Source: Alphaproteobacteria bacterium
GTDB taxonomy: Bacteria; Pseudomonadota; Alphaproteobacteria; UBA828
NCBI GenBank assembly: GCA_022826665.1
Contig: JAJDUK010000063.1
Coordinates: 1-64,000, forward strand
Length of the DNA: 64,000 bases
Direction of reading: 5' to 3'
A program made the position numbers and the translations under genes. Every line of letters starts with the position of its first letter. Within the stretch, counting starts at the first letter, position 1. Below are positions 36,121-46,364 of the stretch, in pieces. The notes under the pieces are model-generated. The model was given only the letters and a program-made list of their open reading frames with translations, made no database searches and was not told the origin of the DNA.

Positions 36121-37204
36121 GCTCAAGACCCATCAGACGCTGTGGACGCGGGTCGAAGGCCTGCCGATCGTCCTCGCGTTCCTCGTCGTGATCGGCGCCT
36201 TCATGATCACGGCGCCCGAGAGCTTCCTCGGCTATCGCATGTACACGACGCTGGGCAGCACGGTCGTGCCCCCGCTCATTCTCGGCCTGGGCCTCACGCT
36301 GGTCATCGCCGCAGGCGAGATCGACCTCTCCTTCCCCTCCGTGCTCAAGGTGTCCAGCCTGGTCTTCGTGATGATCACCAAGTTCGGCGTCTTCCCTCTC
36401 GACGAGGACATGGCCGACAAGCACGACCTGCTGGTGTGGGGCGCTTTCGTCCTGGCGCTTCTCGTCGGCGGCCTGATCGGTTTCCTCAACGGCCTCCTCG
36501 TGGTGCGGATCGGCATTCCCTCCATCATCGCGACCCTTGCGACTCTATTCGTCTGGGAGGGGGCGACGGTCATCTCCTCGGGCGGGTTGAGCCACAACAT
36601 CCGCGACATCAAGGAGTACGTCATCTTCGACGTGCTCACGGGCCGGATCGGTCCGGTGCCGGTCCAGTTCTTCTGGGCCATCGCGCTGGCGGCGCTGATG
36701 TGGTTCATCCTGAACCGGCACCGCTTCGGCGAGCACCTGCTCTTCATCGGCGACAATGCGAACGTGGCCCGCGTGGTGGGCGTCAGGGTCGACCGGGAAA
36801 AGATCAAGCTGTTCACGCTGATGGGCGTGCTCGGAGCCTTGTCCGGCGTCATGCTGACGCTCGAGAACAAGAACTTCTTCACCACCCAGGGCACGGGCTT
36901 CCTGCTGGTGGCGCTCGCCGCCGTTTTCATCGGCGGCACCTCGATCACCGGCGGCAAGGGCAGCATCGTCGGCACGGTCTTCGGCTCGTTCATAGTCGGC
37001 ACGGTCGAGGCCGGGGTCGTCGGCAGCGGCATCAGCGGCTTCTGGACACGCCTGGTTGTCGGCCTCGTGTTCATCGCAGCCGTCACGTTCCACCTGACCG
37101 TGGAGAAGCCAAAGGGATTCGCCGGAGTCAGGCGGATCGCCGGAATGGGCGGCCGGGGGCCTGAGGAGGGCCCCGAACGGCCTCGAGATACGAGGCCGCC
37201 CTGA
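36107..37204 (+). CDS. Sugar ABC transporter permease (FrcC/RbsC-like)
   Basis: A 365-residue integral membrane protein with multiple hydrophobic helices. GLGLTLVIAAGEIDLSFPS and AAVFIGGTSITGGKGSIVGT are the conserved CUT2 permease segments. The C-terminus ends in a charged Gly/Arg-rich tail. It forms the membrane channel of the importer with the ATPase upstream. The substrate-binding protein starts 99 bases after its stop. Confidence 0.92.
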   Translation: MPKPELKTHQTLWTRVEGLPIVLAFLVVIGAFMITAPESFLGYRMYTTLGSTVVPPLILGLGLTLVIAAGEIDLSFPSVLKVSSLVFVMITKFGVFPLDEDMADKHDLLVWGAFVLALLVGGLIGFLNGLLVVRIGIPSIIATLATLFVWEGATVISSGGLSHNIRDIKEYVIFDVLTGRIGPVPVQFFWAIALAALMWFILNRHRFGEHLLFIGDNANVARVVGVRVDREKIKLFTLMGVLGALSGVMLTLENKNFFTTQGTGFLLVALAAVFIGGTSITGGKGSIVGTVFGSFIVGTVEAGVVGSGISGFWTRLVVGLVFIAAVTFHLTVEKPKGFAGVRRIAGMGGRGPEEGPERPRDTRPP

Positions 37205-37303
37205 GCGGCCTCAAGGGCGCGATGCGCCAGTACCACCCCGCGCCAAGGGTATTGACCCCCCGGTGCGGTCCTATCGTTCAACTTGCAACCAGGGAGAGTG
37301 AGA

Positions 37304-38311
37304 ATGACCAGATCACGCAAGTACCTCAGCGCTGTAGCCGTCGCGGCAGGCGTGTTGATCGCTGCCGGTTTTTCAGCGCCAGCGGCGAGCCAGGACGGTG
37401 CCATCGGCGAAGGCCTGGTGATGTACTTCCAGATGGGCGGGAATCCCGGCGGCGGCGCCACGCTGGCGCGGACCAACGGCGCCCGCGCCGCGGCCGAGGC
37501 GTTCGGCGTCGACCTGCGCGAGCAGTATTCCGCGTGGCAGCCCGACAAGATGATCGACCAGTTCAAGGAGGCCGTGGCCGCCGGTCCGGACTGCATCGAG
37601 ATCATGGGGCACCCGGGCAACGATGCCTTCTGGGATATGGCCGCCGAGGCCCGCGAGCGCGGCATCGTGCTGACCAGCGGCAACTCCCAGCTCAGCGATC
37701 TCTTCGACGAGTACCGCCAGTCCGGTTTCGGCTTCGTCGGGATGGACAACTACCGCTCCGGCCGGCTGGTCGCGGGGGCGACGATCAAGAACGGGGGCCT
37801 CCAGGAAGGCGACCGCGTCATGGTCTACGGCCTGCTCTCGCAGGACGAGCGCGGCAAGCTCGAGCGCGGCGCTCTCGATGTCTACGAAGAGAACAACATG
37901 ACCATCGACTACATCGAGATCAGCCCCGAGGTGAACGGCGACCCCTCGCTCGCCGTGCCGATCCTCGTCGCCTACATTGAGCGCAACCCGGACGTGAAGG
38001 CGATCATCACCTCGCACGGCACGGTCACCGGATTCCTCGGCAAGGCGCTGCAGGAGGCCGGCAAGGAGCCCGGCGAGATCTTCGGTGCGGGCTACGACAT
38101 CGTGCCCGCCGCCGTCGAGGCCGTGCAGGACGGCTACGTCCACGTGCTGTTCGACCAGAACCTCTTCCTGCAGGGCTTCCTGCCGGTGGTCCAGTGCGTG
38201 CTGTCGGCGACCTACGCCATTCCGGGTCTCGACATCGACACGGGCATCGGGCTGGTAACGCCGGGCAATATCGACCAGCTAATTCCGGAGATCGAGGCGG
38301 GCATCCGCTAA
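37304..38311 (+). CDS. Periplasmic sugar-binding protein of the ABC transporter
   Basis: A 335-residue exported protein. The signal peptide is MTRSRKYLSAVAVAAGVLIAAGFSAPAASQ and the fold is RbsB-like (GLVMYFQMGGNPGG at the mature start, KMIDQFKEAVAAGPDCIEI, KAIITSHGTVTGFLGKAL). It would deliver a sugar to the permease. The start at 37304 follows AGGGAGAGTGAG. It is the last gene of the operon; most CUT2 operons place it first. A strong hairpin follows at 38344. Confidence 0.9.
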   Translation: MTRSRKYLSAVAVAAGVLIAAGFSAPAASQDGAIGEGLVMYFQMGGNPGGGATLARTNGARAAAEAFGVDLREQYSAWQPDKMIDQFKEAVAAGPDCIEIMGHPGNDAFWDMAAEARERGIVLTSGNSQLSDLFDEYRQSGFGFVGMDNYRSGRLVAGATIKNGGLQEGDRVMVYGLLSQDERGKLERGALDVYEENNMTIDYIEISPEVNGDPSLAVPILVAYIERNPDVKAIITSHGTVTGFLGKALQEAGKEPGEIFGAGYDIVPAAVEAVQDGYVHVLFDQNLFLQGFLPVVQCVLSATYAIPGLDIDTGIGLVTPGNIDQLIPEIEAGIR

Positions 38312-38343
38312 ACGGAGCCGGCACAAGAGTATGAGTTGATCGC

Positions 38344-38376
38344 GGGAGCGCGTCCGGAGTCATCGGGCGCGCTCCC
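38344..38376 (+). terminator. Strong terminator after the ABC operon
   Basis: GGGAGCGCG (38344-38352) and CGCGCTCCC (38368-38376) form a perfect 9-bp stem with a 15-base loop, followed by AAATGTTT. It lies 33 bases after the substrate-binding gene stop. Confidence 0.75.
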
Positions 38377-38459
38377 AAATGTTTGCGAGCGCCGTTGCGC
38401 GGTGTCTCCCGCTATCGTTCGCAGGGGTGAGCGACTGCCAAGCTGTGCAACTGGAACCA

Positions 38460-38740
38460 ACCTGTTAACAGCGGCGGAATAATGGTCCACGCGGAGCGGC
38501 CGGGCGGTCCGGTCGCGGCGGCGCAGATTTGCGCCACCTATGGCCCTTTGTCTGTTGCGGCGAGGGGCGGGGGGTGTACGGCGCGGAGTTCTATGCGGCG
38601 GTTCGTCTGGCGGTTGTCGAGGAGGGTCTGAGCCACTGGGAAGCGGCACGGGGGTTCGGTAACAGGAAGAGAAATTCAAGGGGATTCTGGCGGCCTGAAC
38701 TTCAACCGGAATACACCTTGGTGACCCGTCCGATTTTCCG
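38460..38740 (+). mobile_element. IS21-family remnant with IstA N-terminus
   Basis: TGTTAACAGCGGCGGAATAATGGTCCACG near 38465 resembles the left end of IS21-type elements. VYGAEFYAAVRLAVVEEGLSHWEAARGFG (38575-38660) is the N-terminal HTH of an IstA transposase. The frame then deteriorates, and only about 100 bases of istA remain. It abuts the 3' end of hutU, where a hutH gene would be plausible. The IstB relic at 24.5 kb is probably from a related element. Confidence 0.7.
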
Positions 38741-38760
38741 GGGCCGCCTCACTCAGAGGC

Positions 38761-40449
38761 TTACTCGCCAAGGAAGGGCAGTTTGAGCTCGTGCGCGCGG
38801 GCGCAGTCGATGGCCTCTTCGTAGCCGGCGTCGGCGTGGCGCATGACGCCACTTGCCGGGTCGTTCCACAGCACCCGCCCGATACGCGCTGCTGCTTCGC
38901 CGGTGCCGTCGCAGACGAGCACCATCCCGGCATGCTGGGAAAAGCCGATGCCGACGCCGCCGCCATGGTGCAGGCTGACCCAGGTCGCGCCCGACGCCGT
39001 GTTGAGCATCGCGTTGAGCATTGGCCAGTCGGAGACCGCGTCGGAGCCGTCGATCATGCCTTCGGTCTCGCGGTTCGGGCTGGCGACCGATCCGCTGTCC
39101 AGATGGTCCCGGCCGATCACCACCGGTGCCCTCAGCTCGCCCCTTGCGACCATCTCGTTGAAGGCGAGGCCGAGGCGGTGCCGATCGCCGAGCCCGACCC
39201 AGCAAATGCGCGCCGGCAAGCCCTGGAAGCGGATACGGCGGCGCGCCATGTCCAGCCAGTTGTGCAGGTGCGGGTTGTCCGGCATCAGCTCCTTGACCTT
39301 CTCGTCGGTCCGGTAGATGTCCTCCGGATCGCCGGATAGCGCCGCCCAGCGGAACGGCCCGACGCCGCGGCAGAAGAGCGGGCGGATATAGGCGGGCACG
39401 AAGCCCGGAAAGTCGAAGGCGGTGTGGACGCCCATCTCCTGCGCCATCTGGCGGATATTGTTGCCGTAGTCGAGGGTCGGCACGCCCCGCTCCCAGAAAT
39501 CGAGCATGGCGCGGACCTGCACGGCCATGGACTGCTTGGCGGCCAGCATCGTGCCGTCGGGGTCGCGCTCGCGCCGCTCCTCCCATTCGGCGAGCGACCA
39601 GCCGGCCGGCAGATAGCCGTTCAGCGGATCATGGGCGCTGGTCTGGTCGGTCACGACATCGGGCCGCACGCCGCGCCGCACCAGTTCCGGATAGATTTCG
39701 GCGGCATTGCCGAGCAGGCCGACCGACACGGCCTGCTTCTGCCTGGAGGCGTCCTCGATCATCGCCAGCGCCTCGTCCAGATCGGTCGACTGCCGATCGA
39801 GGTAGCCGGTCTTCAGCCGCATCTCGATCCGGCTCGGCTGGCACTCCACCGAGAGCAGGGAGGCGCCGGCCATGGTCGCCGCCATCGGCTGGGCGCCGCC
39901 CATGCCGCCCAGGCCGCCGGTCAGGATCCAGCGGCCCGAAAGATCGCCGCCGTAATGCTGCCGGCCGACCTCGACGAAGGTCTCGTAAGTGCCCTGAACG
40001 ATGCCCTGGCTGCCGATATAGATCCATGAGCCGGCCGTCATCTGGCCGAACATCATCAAGCCGGCGCGGTCGAGCGCGTTGAATGTCTCAAGCGTTGCCC
40101 AATGGGGCACGATGTTGGAATTGGCGATCAGCACGCGGGGCGCATCGGCGTGGGTGCGAAAGACACCGACCGGCTTGCCCGATTGCACCAGCAGCGTTTC
40201 GTCGGCTTCGAGCTCCCGCAACGCCGCGACGATCCCGTCGTAACTCTCCCAATTGCGCGCCGCCCGGCCGATGCCGCCGTAGACCACCAGCTCCTGCGGT
40301 TTCTCGGCGACCTCGGCGTCCAGATTGTTCATCAGCATGCGCATCGGCGCTTCGGTCAGCCAGCTCTTGCAGCTCAACTCGTCGCCGTGGGGCGCGCGGA
40401 TCTCGCGCGTGTTGTCGAGGCGGATGTTCCCGGCCGGCCGCTTGGTCAC
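38761..40449 (-). CDS. hutU: Urocanate hydratase
   Basis: A 562-residue cytoplasmic enzyme converting urocanate to imidazolone propionate, the second step of histidine degradation. [32 protein letters not shown] (NAD-binding loop) and [12 protein letters not shown] are conserved blocks, and [16 protein letters not shown] contains the catalytic-region Cys. Length is normal. The start is GTG at 40449, overlapping the hutC stop as GTGA. It is therefore read from the hutC promoter. Confidence 0.97.
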   Translation of the reverse strand: MTKRPAGNIRLDNTREIRAPHGDELSCKSWLTEAPMRMLMNNLDAEVAEKPQELVVYGGIGRAARNWESYDGIVAALRELEADETLLVQSGKPVGVFRTHADAPRVLIANSNIVPHWATLETFNALDRAGLMMFGQMTAGSWIYIGSQGIVQGTYETFVEVGRQHYGGDLSGRWILTGGLGGMGGAQPMAATMAGASLLSVECQPSRIEMRLKTGYLDRQSTDLDEALAMIEDASRQKQAVSVGLLGNAAEIYPELVRRGVRPDVVTDQTSAHDPLNGYLPAGWSLAEWEERRERDPDGTMLAAKQSMAVQVRAMLDFWERGVPTLDYGNNIRQMAQEMGVHTAFDFPGFVPAYIRPLFCRGVGPFRWAALSGDPEDIYRTDEKVKELMPDNPHLHNWLDMARRRIRFQGLPARICWVGLGDRHRLGLAFNEMVARGELRAPVVIGRDHLDSGSVASPNRETEGMIDGSDAVSDWPMLNAMLNTASGATWVSLHHGGGVGIGFSQHAGMVLVCDGTGEAAARIGRVLWNDPASGVMRHADAGYEEAIDCARAHELKLPFLGE

Positions 40450-41225
40450 GGCATATCCTCCGGTTTGGGGGATCGCGGCAGACCGGCATCGTGGGCGAAG
40501 CGGGTCGCCAGGTAGAAGCGATCGCCGGGATGCGTCAGCCAGGCGCGCGAGGCGACCCGGCCGCCGGACCAGGTGCGCCGGTGCAGAAGCAGGCAGGGCT
40601 GATGCCGGTCGATGCCGAGCAATTCCTGTTCCACCGGGCCGGGCAGCACGGCTTCGAGCCGGTGTTCGACCTCGCTCAAGGGTGCGGCGCGCATCAGGTA
40701 TTCGTTCGGAGTCTGCCGCGTGAGATCGACACCGAGATAGTCCGGCGCCGCTGCCGGATTGACCCAGCGATCCTCCAGCTGGAACGGCGCGCCGTCCAAA
40801 CGGTGGACCAGCCGGCTATGGAATTGGTGGGCGCCCGGCTCCGTCTCCAGTTCTTGGGCGATGTCTGCCGTCGGCAGGCTGCGCTCGTGCAAGACGACCT
40901 CGCAGCCATAGGTGCCGCGGTCGCGGATGACGTCGGCGATATTGCGGATTTCCAGCAGGTCGAGGCGGGTGCGGCGGTCGGCCACGAAGGTTCCCTGCCC
41001 CTGGACCCGGCGCAGCCAACCATCGTCCTTCAATTCGCGCAGGGCGCGGTGCACGGTCATCCGGCTGGCGCCGGACAGCCGGACCAGTTCGCTCTCCGAT
41101 GGAATGCGATGATCGACCGGCCAGTCCCCGGTCAGGATCGAGCGGCGGACATAGTCCTTTACCTGCTGGTAGAGCGGCGTCGAGCCGGCATCTTCAGAGG
41201 GCAGCGTGGGAGCGGAGTCGCTCAT
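40446..41225 (-). CDS. hutC: Histidine utilisation repressor, GntR family
   Basis: A 259-residue repressor. The winged HTH ([26 protein letters not shown]) lies near residue 42, and the UTRA ligand domain follows, ending in [17 protein letters not shown]. HutC binds urocanate and releases hut operators. The gene is first in a two-gene unit with hutU and divergent from hutG, and two operator-like sites lie between them. The N-terminus fits the family. Confidence 0.94.
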   Translation of the reverse strand: MSDSAPTLPSEDAGSTPLYQQVKDYVRRSILTGDWPVDHRIPSESELVRLSGASRMTVHRALRELKDDGWLRRVQGQGTFVADRRTRLDLLEIRNIADVIRDRGTYGCEVVLHERSLPTADIAQELETEPGAHQFHSRLVHRLDGAPFQLEDRWVNPAAAPDYLGVDLTRQTPNEYLMRAAPLSEVEHRLEAVLPGPVEQELLGIDRHQPCLLLHRRTWSGGRVASRAWLTHPGDRFYLATRFAHDAGLPRSPKPEDMP

Positions 41226-41403
41226 CGCGCCAACTCCGGGCAGGCATCGGCCGGGGCCGGGTCCGCACGCCCGGACTCGCCGCCGCCGCCGCCGCGCATC
41301 GAGACGTCGGTCATGGAGAGCACCAGATGCATCGCGACGGCCCTACCCCGCCTCTCCGTTGCCGAAAGCCCGCCGCCCGAGCGTCTTGTCAGTGGACGGT
41401 AAG

Positions 41404-41439
41404 TTATATATACAAGTTTAAGGCAAGTTGTACATACAA
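41404..41439. promoter_or_regulatory. Two HutC-operator-like sites
   Basis: TTATATATACAA (41404-41415) and TTGTACATACAA (41428-41439) resemble the TTGT-ATACAA type of site known for HutC-family repressors. They lie 24 bases apart, centre to centre, between divergent hutC and hutG, and could control both directions. The match is by eye. The rest of 41226-41523 has no gene. Confidence 0.65.
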
Positions 41440-41523
41440 ATTCGAGACTCCGTCGCTTGGCATTGGCCGGACCGCGATGTCGCCGGCTCGTGCCGCCGGA
41501 GCAGGGGTGAGCAGGATTCCGCA

Positions 41524-42339
41524 ATGGCCGCCGAGCGCTTCACGCCATATCGGTTCGCTCCGGGCGATGCGCCGCTGCTGATGAGCATTCCCCATGTGGG
41601 GACCGCCATCCCGGCCGCAGTGGAAGCGCGCATGACCGAGCGGGCGATGATGCGGCCGGATACCGACTGGCATCTCGACCGGCTCTACGATTTCGCCAAC
41701 GAGCTCGGCATCCCGACCCTGCAGGCGGTCTGGTCGCGCTATGTCGTGGACCTGAACCGGCCGCCCGACGACGCGCCGCTCTATCCCGGCCGGCCATCGA
41801 CCGGCCTGCTTCCGCTACAGGATTTCGCCGGAAATCCGCTCTATCGTCCGGGTGCCGAACCGGACGACGAAGAGCGCGCGGACCGCGTGCGGACCTGCTG
41901 GCTGCCTTACCATCGGCGGCTGGAACGGGAATTGGCATCGATCCGCCGCAAGCACGGCATCGCCGTCCTGTTCGACTGCCATTCGATCCTGTCGGAGGTG
42001 CCGCGGCTGTTCGAGGGCAAGCTGCCGGACTTCAACCTGGGCACCGCGCACGGCAGCGCGTGCCATCCCGGCCTGCGGCTGCAACTGGCCGAGGCTCTCG
42101 GCAACCACGGCGAAGAGCGGCTGGCCGTCGACGGCCGCTTCACGGGCGGCCACATCACGCGCCACCACGGCGACCCCGATGGCGGCATCCATGCCTTTCA
42201 GCTCGAACTCTCCATGGCGACCTATTGCGGGGAGCTGCCGCCGTGGAATTATGAGCCGGAGAAGGCCGCCGAGGTGCGGCCCGTCCTTCGCGCGATGTTG
42301 GGGGCGGCGCTCGCCTGGGCGCGGGAGCAGGTCCCGTGA
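41524..42339 (+). CDS. hutG: N-formylglutamate deformylase
   Basis: A 271-residue hydrolase of the final histidine-degradation step, releasing glutamate and formate. MSIPHVGTAIP, DLNRPPDD, LFDCHSIL and FTGGHITRHHGDPDGGIHAFQLELS are family blocks with the conserved His and acidic metal ligands. The frame opens upstream at 41428, but MAAERFTPYRFAPGD at 41524 is the usual family start. It works after HutF, which forms formylglutamate. Its stop is 5 bases from the convergent hutI stop. Confidence 0.96.
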   Translation: MAAERFTPYRFAPGDAPLLMSIPHVGTAIPAAVEARMTERAMMRPDTDWHLDRLYDFANELGIPTLQAVWSRYVVDLNRPPDDAPLYPGRPSTGLLPLQDFAGNPLYRPGAEPDDEERADRVRTCWLPYHRRLERELASIRRKHGIAVLFDCHSILSEVPRLFEGKLPDFNLGTAHGSACHPGLRLQLAEALGNHGEERLAVDGRFTGGHITRHHGDPDGGIHAFQLELSMATYCGELPPWNYEPEKAAEVRPVLRAMLGAALAWAREQVP

Positions 42340-42344
42340 GGCGG

Positions 42345-43595
42345 CTATGCGGTGCTGGAGAGGCCGCGGCCTTCCACGAGCACGCCGCCCTTCACGACCG
42401 CCCGGCACGGGTTGAAGCCGGCAGGATAGGCCAGCTCGCCGGGGCTGCCGATGTTCCAAAGGGCAAAGTCGGCCGCCTTGCCCGCTTCCAGCGTGCCGAT
42501 CCGGTCCTCAAGGCCGAGCGCGCGCGCAGCATCCCGAGTCACCCCGGCCAGCGCCTCCGCCGGGGTCATGCGGAACAGGGTGCAGGCCATGTTCATCGAC
42601 AGAAGCAGGGAGGTGACGGGCGAGCTGCCCGGATTGCAGTCGGTCGCCAGTGCGATGGGCACGCCGTGCCGGCGGAACAGGTCGATCGGCGGCACCTGCG
42701 TCTCGCGGAGGAAGTAGAAGGCGCCCGGCAGCACGACCGCCACCGTCCCGGCACGCGCCAGGGCGCGCACGCCGTGTTCCCCGACATACTCCAGGTGATC
42801 GGCCGAGAGGCCGTCGTATTCCGCAACCAGCGCCGCGCCGCCGAGGTCGCTCAGTTGTTCGGCATGCAGCTTCACCGGCAGGCGATGATCGTGTGCAGCC
42901 CGGAAGACCCGCTCCGTCTGTGCGCGCGTGAAGCCGATCGATTCGCAGAAGGCGTCCACCGCGTCGGCTTCGCCGGCTTCGGCAACCGCCGGGATCATCT
43001 CGCCGCAGACCAGATCGATATAGCCGTCGGCGTTGCCGGCGTATTCCGGCGGCAAGGCATGGGCGCCGAGGAAGGTCGTCGCGACATCGACCGGCAGACG
43101 GTCCGGGATGCGCCGGGCAGCCTGCAGCATGCGGCGCTCGGTCGCCGTGTCGAGGCCATAGCCCGACTTGATCTCGATGGTCGTCACGCCTTCGCGGAGG
43201 AGGGAGCGGACGCGCGGCACGGCGCTCTCGACCAGCGCGTCGACCGAAGCCTGCCGGGTCGCCCGCACGGTGGACACGATGCCGCCGCCGGCCCGGGCAA
43301 TCTCCTCGTAGGTCGCGCCGTTCAACCGTTGCTCGAACTCGGCCGCCCGGTTGCCGCCATAGACGACATGGGTGTGACAGTCGATCAGCCCCGGCGTGAT
43401 CCACCCGCCATCGGCGTCGTGAACCGGCACACCCTCCGCCCGCGACCGCTCCAGTTCGGCCGCCGGACCGACCCAGGCAATGGCCCCGCCGGCCACGGCG
43501 ATCGCGCCGTCTGCCACGGCGCCGTATGGGTCTTCGCCGGCCGGCGCCATCGTGGCGATCCGGGCATTGGTCCACAGGCTGTCCCAGGCGCTCAT
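42345..43595 (-). CDS. hutI: Imidazolonepropionase
   Basis: A 416-residue amidohydrolase that opens the imidazolone ring to formiminoglutamate. [15 protein letters not shown] (metal-binding HxH), [27 protein letters not shown] and [10 protein letters not shown] are the diagnostic blocks. Length and all ligands look normal. It is divergent from hutF and convergent with hutG. Confidence 0.96.
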   Translation of the reverse strand: MSAWDSLWTNARIATMAPAGEDPYGAVADGAIAVAGGAIAWVGPAAELERSRAEGVPVHDADGGWITPGLIDCHTHVVYGGNRAAEFEQRLNGATYEEIARAGGGIVSTVRATRQASVDALVESAVPRVRSLLREGVTTIEIKSGYGLDTATERRMLQAARRIPDRLPVDVATTFLGAHALPPEYAGNADGYIDLVCGEMIPAVAEAGEADAVDAFCESIGFTRAQTERVFRAAHDHRLPVKLHAEQLSDLGGAALVAEYDGLSADHLEYVGEHGVRALARAGTVAVVLPGAFYFLRETQVPPIDLFRRHGVPIALATDCNPGSSPVTSLLLSMNMACTLFRMTPAEALAGVTRDAARALGLEDRIGTLEAGKAADFALWNIGSPGELAYPAGFNPCRAVVKGGVLVEGRGLSSTA

Positions 43596-43699
43596 GATCG
43601 GGCCTCGCTATCCCTCGCGGTACGGCATTCTTCGGGAGTGTATTGCCGAGCCATGGAAAGTGCTGCCCCATTCGTCGGGCGCACGGTGACGCCGCCGCC

Positions 43700-45115
43700 G
43701 TGAGCGGCACGGCAGATCGCCTCTGGTGCCCGCTCTGCCTGCTGCCGAACGGCTGGGCAGAGCGGGTTCTGCTGCATCTGGACGATGCGGGAACGATCCG
43801 GCGGATCGAAACCGGCGTGCCCGCTGGCGGCCATGCGCGGCTTCCGGGCGTGGTGATCCCCGGCATGCCGAACCTGCACAGCCACGCCTTCCAGCGCGCG
43901 ATGGCCGGGCTCGCCGAGCGGGGCGGAGGCTCCGTGAAGGCCGACTTCTGGTCGTGGCGCCAGACCATGTACAGCTTCGTGAGCCGCCTGACGCCGGAGC
44001 AGGTCGAGGCGATTTCCGCGCATCTCTATGTCGAGATGGTGAAGGCCGGCTACACCGGCGTGGCGGAGTTCCACTATCTTCACAACCCGCCGGGCGGCGG
44101 ACGCTACGGCGATGTTGCGGAGCTGGCCCGGCGCGTCGCGGCGGGCGCGGCTGCAGCCGGCATCCGCCTGACGCTGCTGCCGGTGCTCTACCGGGAAGGT
44201 GGTTTCGGCGGGGCCCCGCTCGGCAACGCCCAGCAGCGATTCAAGCTGGAGACGGTCGAGTGGGCCGGAACGATCGCCGCACTGGCCGGGGCATCGCCGA
44301 CGCAAACCACGGGCGCGGCTATCCACAGTCTGCGCGCAGTCTCACCGGCAGACATGACGGACGCGCTCGCGGCCTATGACACCATATGCCCCGAAGGGCC
44401 GGTTCACATCCACATTGCCGAGCAGGAACGGGAGGTCGCCGAGTGCCTTGCCTGGTCCAGCCGGCGGCCGGTCGAATGGCTGCTCGATGGCGCCCCGATC
44501 GACCGGCGCTGGACGCTGGTCCACGCCACACACATGACTGCCGAAGAGAGCAAGCGCGCCGCGGCAACCGGCGCGATTGCCGGCCTGTGCCCGACCACCG
44601 AAGCCAACCTCGGCGATGGTGTCTTTGCCCTGCCGGACTGGCTGGCGGAAGGGGGATGTTTCGGCATCGGCAGCGATAGCAATGTTTCCCTCGATCCGCG
44701 GGAAGAGCTGCGCTGGCTGGAATATGCCCAGCGGCTGGTCCTGAGACGCCGGCTGGTGGCGAACGGCGCAGCGCCGGCCAGCTCCGGTGATGCGTCGTCG
44801 TCGCCTCCGTCCCTGGGCGCGGTACTCTGGCTCGGCGCCGCCGCCGGCGGAAGCCGGGCGATGGGCCAGCCCTGCGGCGCGCTCGCCGAAGGGCGGGCGG
44901 CCGACTTCCTCGTCCTCGATCCGGAACATCCCACGCTGGCAGCCCACCGCCCCGACACGCTGCTCGACGCCTGGGTCTTCACGAATGCCGGCTCGGCGCT
45001 CAGAGAGGTCTGGATCGCCGGGCAGAGAGTCGTTGCGGACGGCCACCATCCGGGCGAGGACGCGATCCGCGCGCGCTTCCGAACCGTGATGTCCCAATTG
45101 ATGCAGAGCCTGTGA
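43700..45115 (+). CDS. hutF: Formimidoylglutamate deiminase
   Basis: A 471-residue amidohydrolase that converts formiminoglutamate to formylglutamate and ammonia. NLHSHAFQRAMAGL carries the metal HxH, GYTGVAEFHYLH, VHIHIAEQ, LVHATHM and GIGSDSNVSLDPREELR follow in order. GTG at 43700 was chosen because the upstream residues of the longer frame (from 43643) are unlike the family. With hutG it defines the five-step pathway; the first enzyme, HutH, is not encoded in the window. Confidence 0.95.
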   Translation: MSGTADRLWCPLCLLPNGWAERVLLHLDDAGTIRRIETGVPAGGHARLPGVVIPGMPNLHSHAFQRAMAGLAERGGGSVKADFWSWRQTMYSFVSRLTPEQVEAISAHLYVEMVKAGYTGVAEFHYLHNPPGGGRYGDVAELARRVAAGAAAAGIRLTLLPVLYREGGFGGAPLGNAQQRFKLETVEWAGTIAALAGASPTQTTGAAIHSLRAVSPADMTDALAAYDTICPEGPVHIHIAEQEREVAECLAWSSRRPVEWLLDGAPIDRRWTLVHATHMTAEESKRAAATGAIAGLCPTTEANLGDGVFALPDWLAEGGCFGIGSDSNVSLDPREELRWLEYAQRLVLRRRLVANGAAPASSGDASSSPPSLGAVLWLGAAAGGSRAMGQPCGALAEGRAADFLVLDPEHPTLAAHRPDTLLDAWVFTNAGSALREVWIAGQRVVADGHHPGEDAIRARFRTVMSQLMQSL

Positions 45116-45179
45116 TGTCCGAAGCAGTTCCGGTGCGCATACCGGACAGACCGCCAGACGGAAATGGCAGCGCTGTAAG

Positions 45180-45425
45180 AAAAAGTCTTGGATTCTGCAC
45201 CGGAGTGCCGTGCCGCACCGACGACCATGCTGCCGGCCTCCGGCGGCGTCTTCCGCCAGCCTGTTCCCGTACGCCGCGATGCGCCCGGTCGATGGCCGCT
45301 GCGCTCATGCTCAGCAAGCCAAATCGTACGTCCTCGGCAACGTCAAGATGGCCATGCCGCTCCATGGAGTCCGCCAGCGTGGGAAGCAGCGGCTTGAGTT
45401 GTTTGCCTTGGATCCGGTTCGACAC
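45180..45425 (-). pseudogene. Rve-type integrase/transposase fragment
   Basis: GKQLKPLLPTLADSMERHGHLD and MSAAAIDRAHRGVREQAGGRRRRR match a conserved block (GKRLKPLLP...ATIDR.L...R) of certain rve-core transposases. About 80 residues survive, with no catalytic core, so the gene is a relic. The remaining sequence between hutF and the GntR gene (45116-45641) shows no other gene. Confidence 0.5.
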
Positions 45426-45641
45426 CCTTCGGCACGATCGCCCGTGCTATCCGGCGCTCAGAGCGCAGCCTCGAGACCGGGGGCCAGAGCTCGGCTGCAA
45501 TGCAAAGCCGTTGGAATGAAGACCCATCACACTGACACAATGGCTCTGGTCCTTCTGCTGTGCTATGGCTCTACGAGGCGCTCGACTAATAGAGTCGACG
45601 CAATCGATGCGGCAGTCCGGGTATGAGGTACGGGAGATGAG

Positions 45642-46364
45642 ATGAAACCGTTGAACGTAAGAATCAAGGATTTCATACAATCCAATATCGCAGACGGCAC
45701 ATGGGCGGAAGGAGACAAGATCCCCTCCGAAGCCGAACTGGCTCGACAATTCGAAGCGTCTCGAATGACGGTGAACCGAGCGGTAAAGGAGCTGGCCGAG
45801 CGGGGCTGCCTGCGTCGACTTCAGGGATTGGGTACGTTCGTTACTGGCCGTGCCACAGAAGCACCGCTTTTCGAGGTGCAGAGTATCCGTCAGATCATTC
45901 AAGGCCGGGGAGAGAAACACCAGTGCAAGTTGATCAATCTGAAAAGGGATAGGTTAAACAGCAGTACTGCTGGTTACCTTGGATTAAGCCCCGGTATTGA
46001 AGCGTATTACCTAGTGGCAGTTCATACCGCTGGGGGGCAGCCTCTTCAGTTGGAACGGCGCTTTGTCAATCCAGGATTAGCTCCCGACTTTATGAATCAG
46101 GATTTCACGGAGCTTACGGCCTCGGAGTATCTCTTGAAGCATGTTCCGTTCACTGAAGTCGAGCACACCGTTGACGCAATTGCCGCGGATTCCAACATCT
46201 GTCGCCTTCTCAGTCTTGATATCGGAACTCCTTGTCTCAGACTAACGCGCAGAACATTGCTCGATAAGGCGATCATCACCCGCGTTGAACTGATTCATCC
46301 CGGCGATCAATTTACGTTAACCGGTCGGTTTCCGGGAATCGCAATGGCTGTGGCGGTAGCCTGA
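45642..46364 (+). CDS. GntR/HutC-family regulator
   Basis: A 240-residue regulator with HTH KIPSEAELARQFEASRMTVNRAV near residue 26 and a UTRA ligand domain ending in RVELIHPGDQFTLTGRF. It closely resembles HutC in layout, and the HPGDQF/RFY-type ending is shared. Its stop overlaps the next ATG (TGATG). It is a likely controller of the PhnD-like gene and of the TRAP operon, whose promoter carries CTGTATAC repeats. The ligand is unknown. Confidence 0.88.
   Translation: MKPLNVRIKDFIQSNIADGTWAEGDKIPSEAELARQFEASRMTVNRAVKELAERGCLRRLQGLGTFVTGRATEAPLFEVQSIRQIIQGRGEKHQCKLINLKRDRLNSSTAGYLGLSPGIEAYYLVAVHTAGGQPLQLERRFVNPGLAPDFMNQDFTELTASEYLLKHVPFTEVEHTVDAIAADSNICRLLSLDIGTPCLRLTRRTLLDKAIITRVELIHPGDQFTLTGRFPGIAMAVAVA

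Noticed and set aside
36232-37749. 505-codon minus-strand frame over the permease and binding-protein genes
   Set aside because: Shadow of two well-supported genes on the plus strand.
42336-43703. 455-codon plus-strand frame over hutI
   Set aside because: Antisense shadow; hutI is certain.
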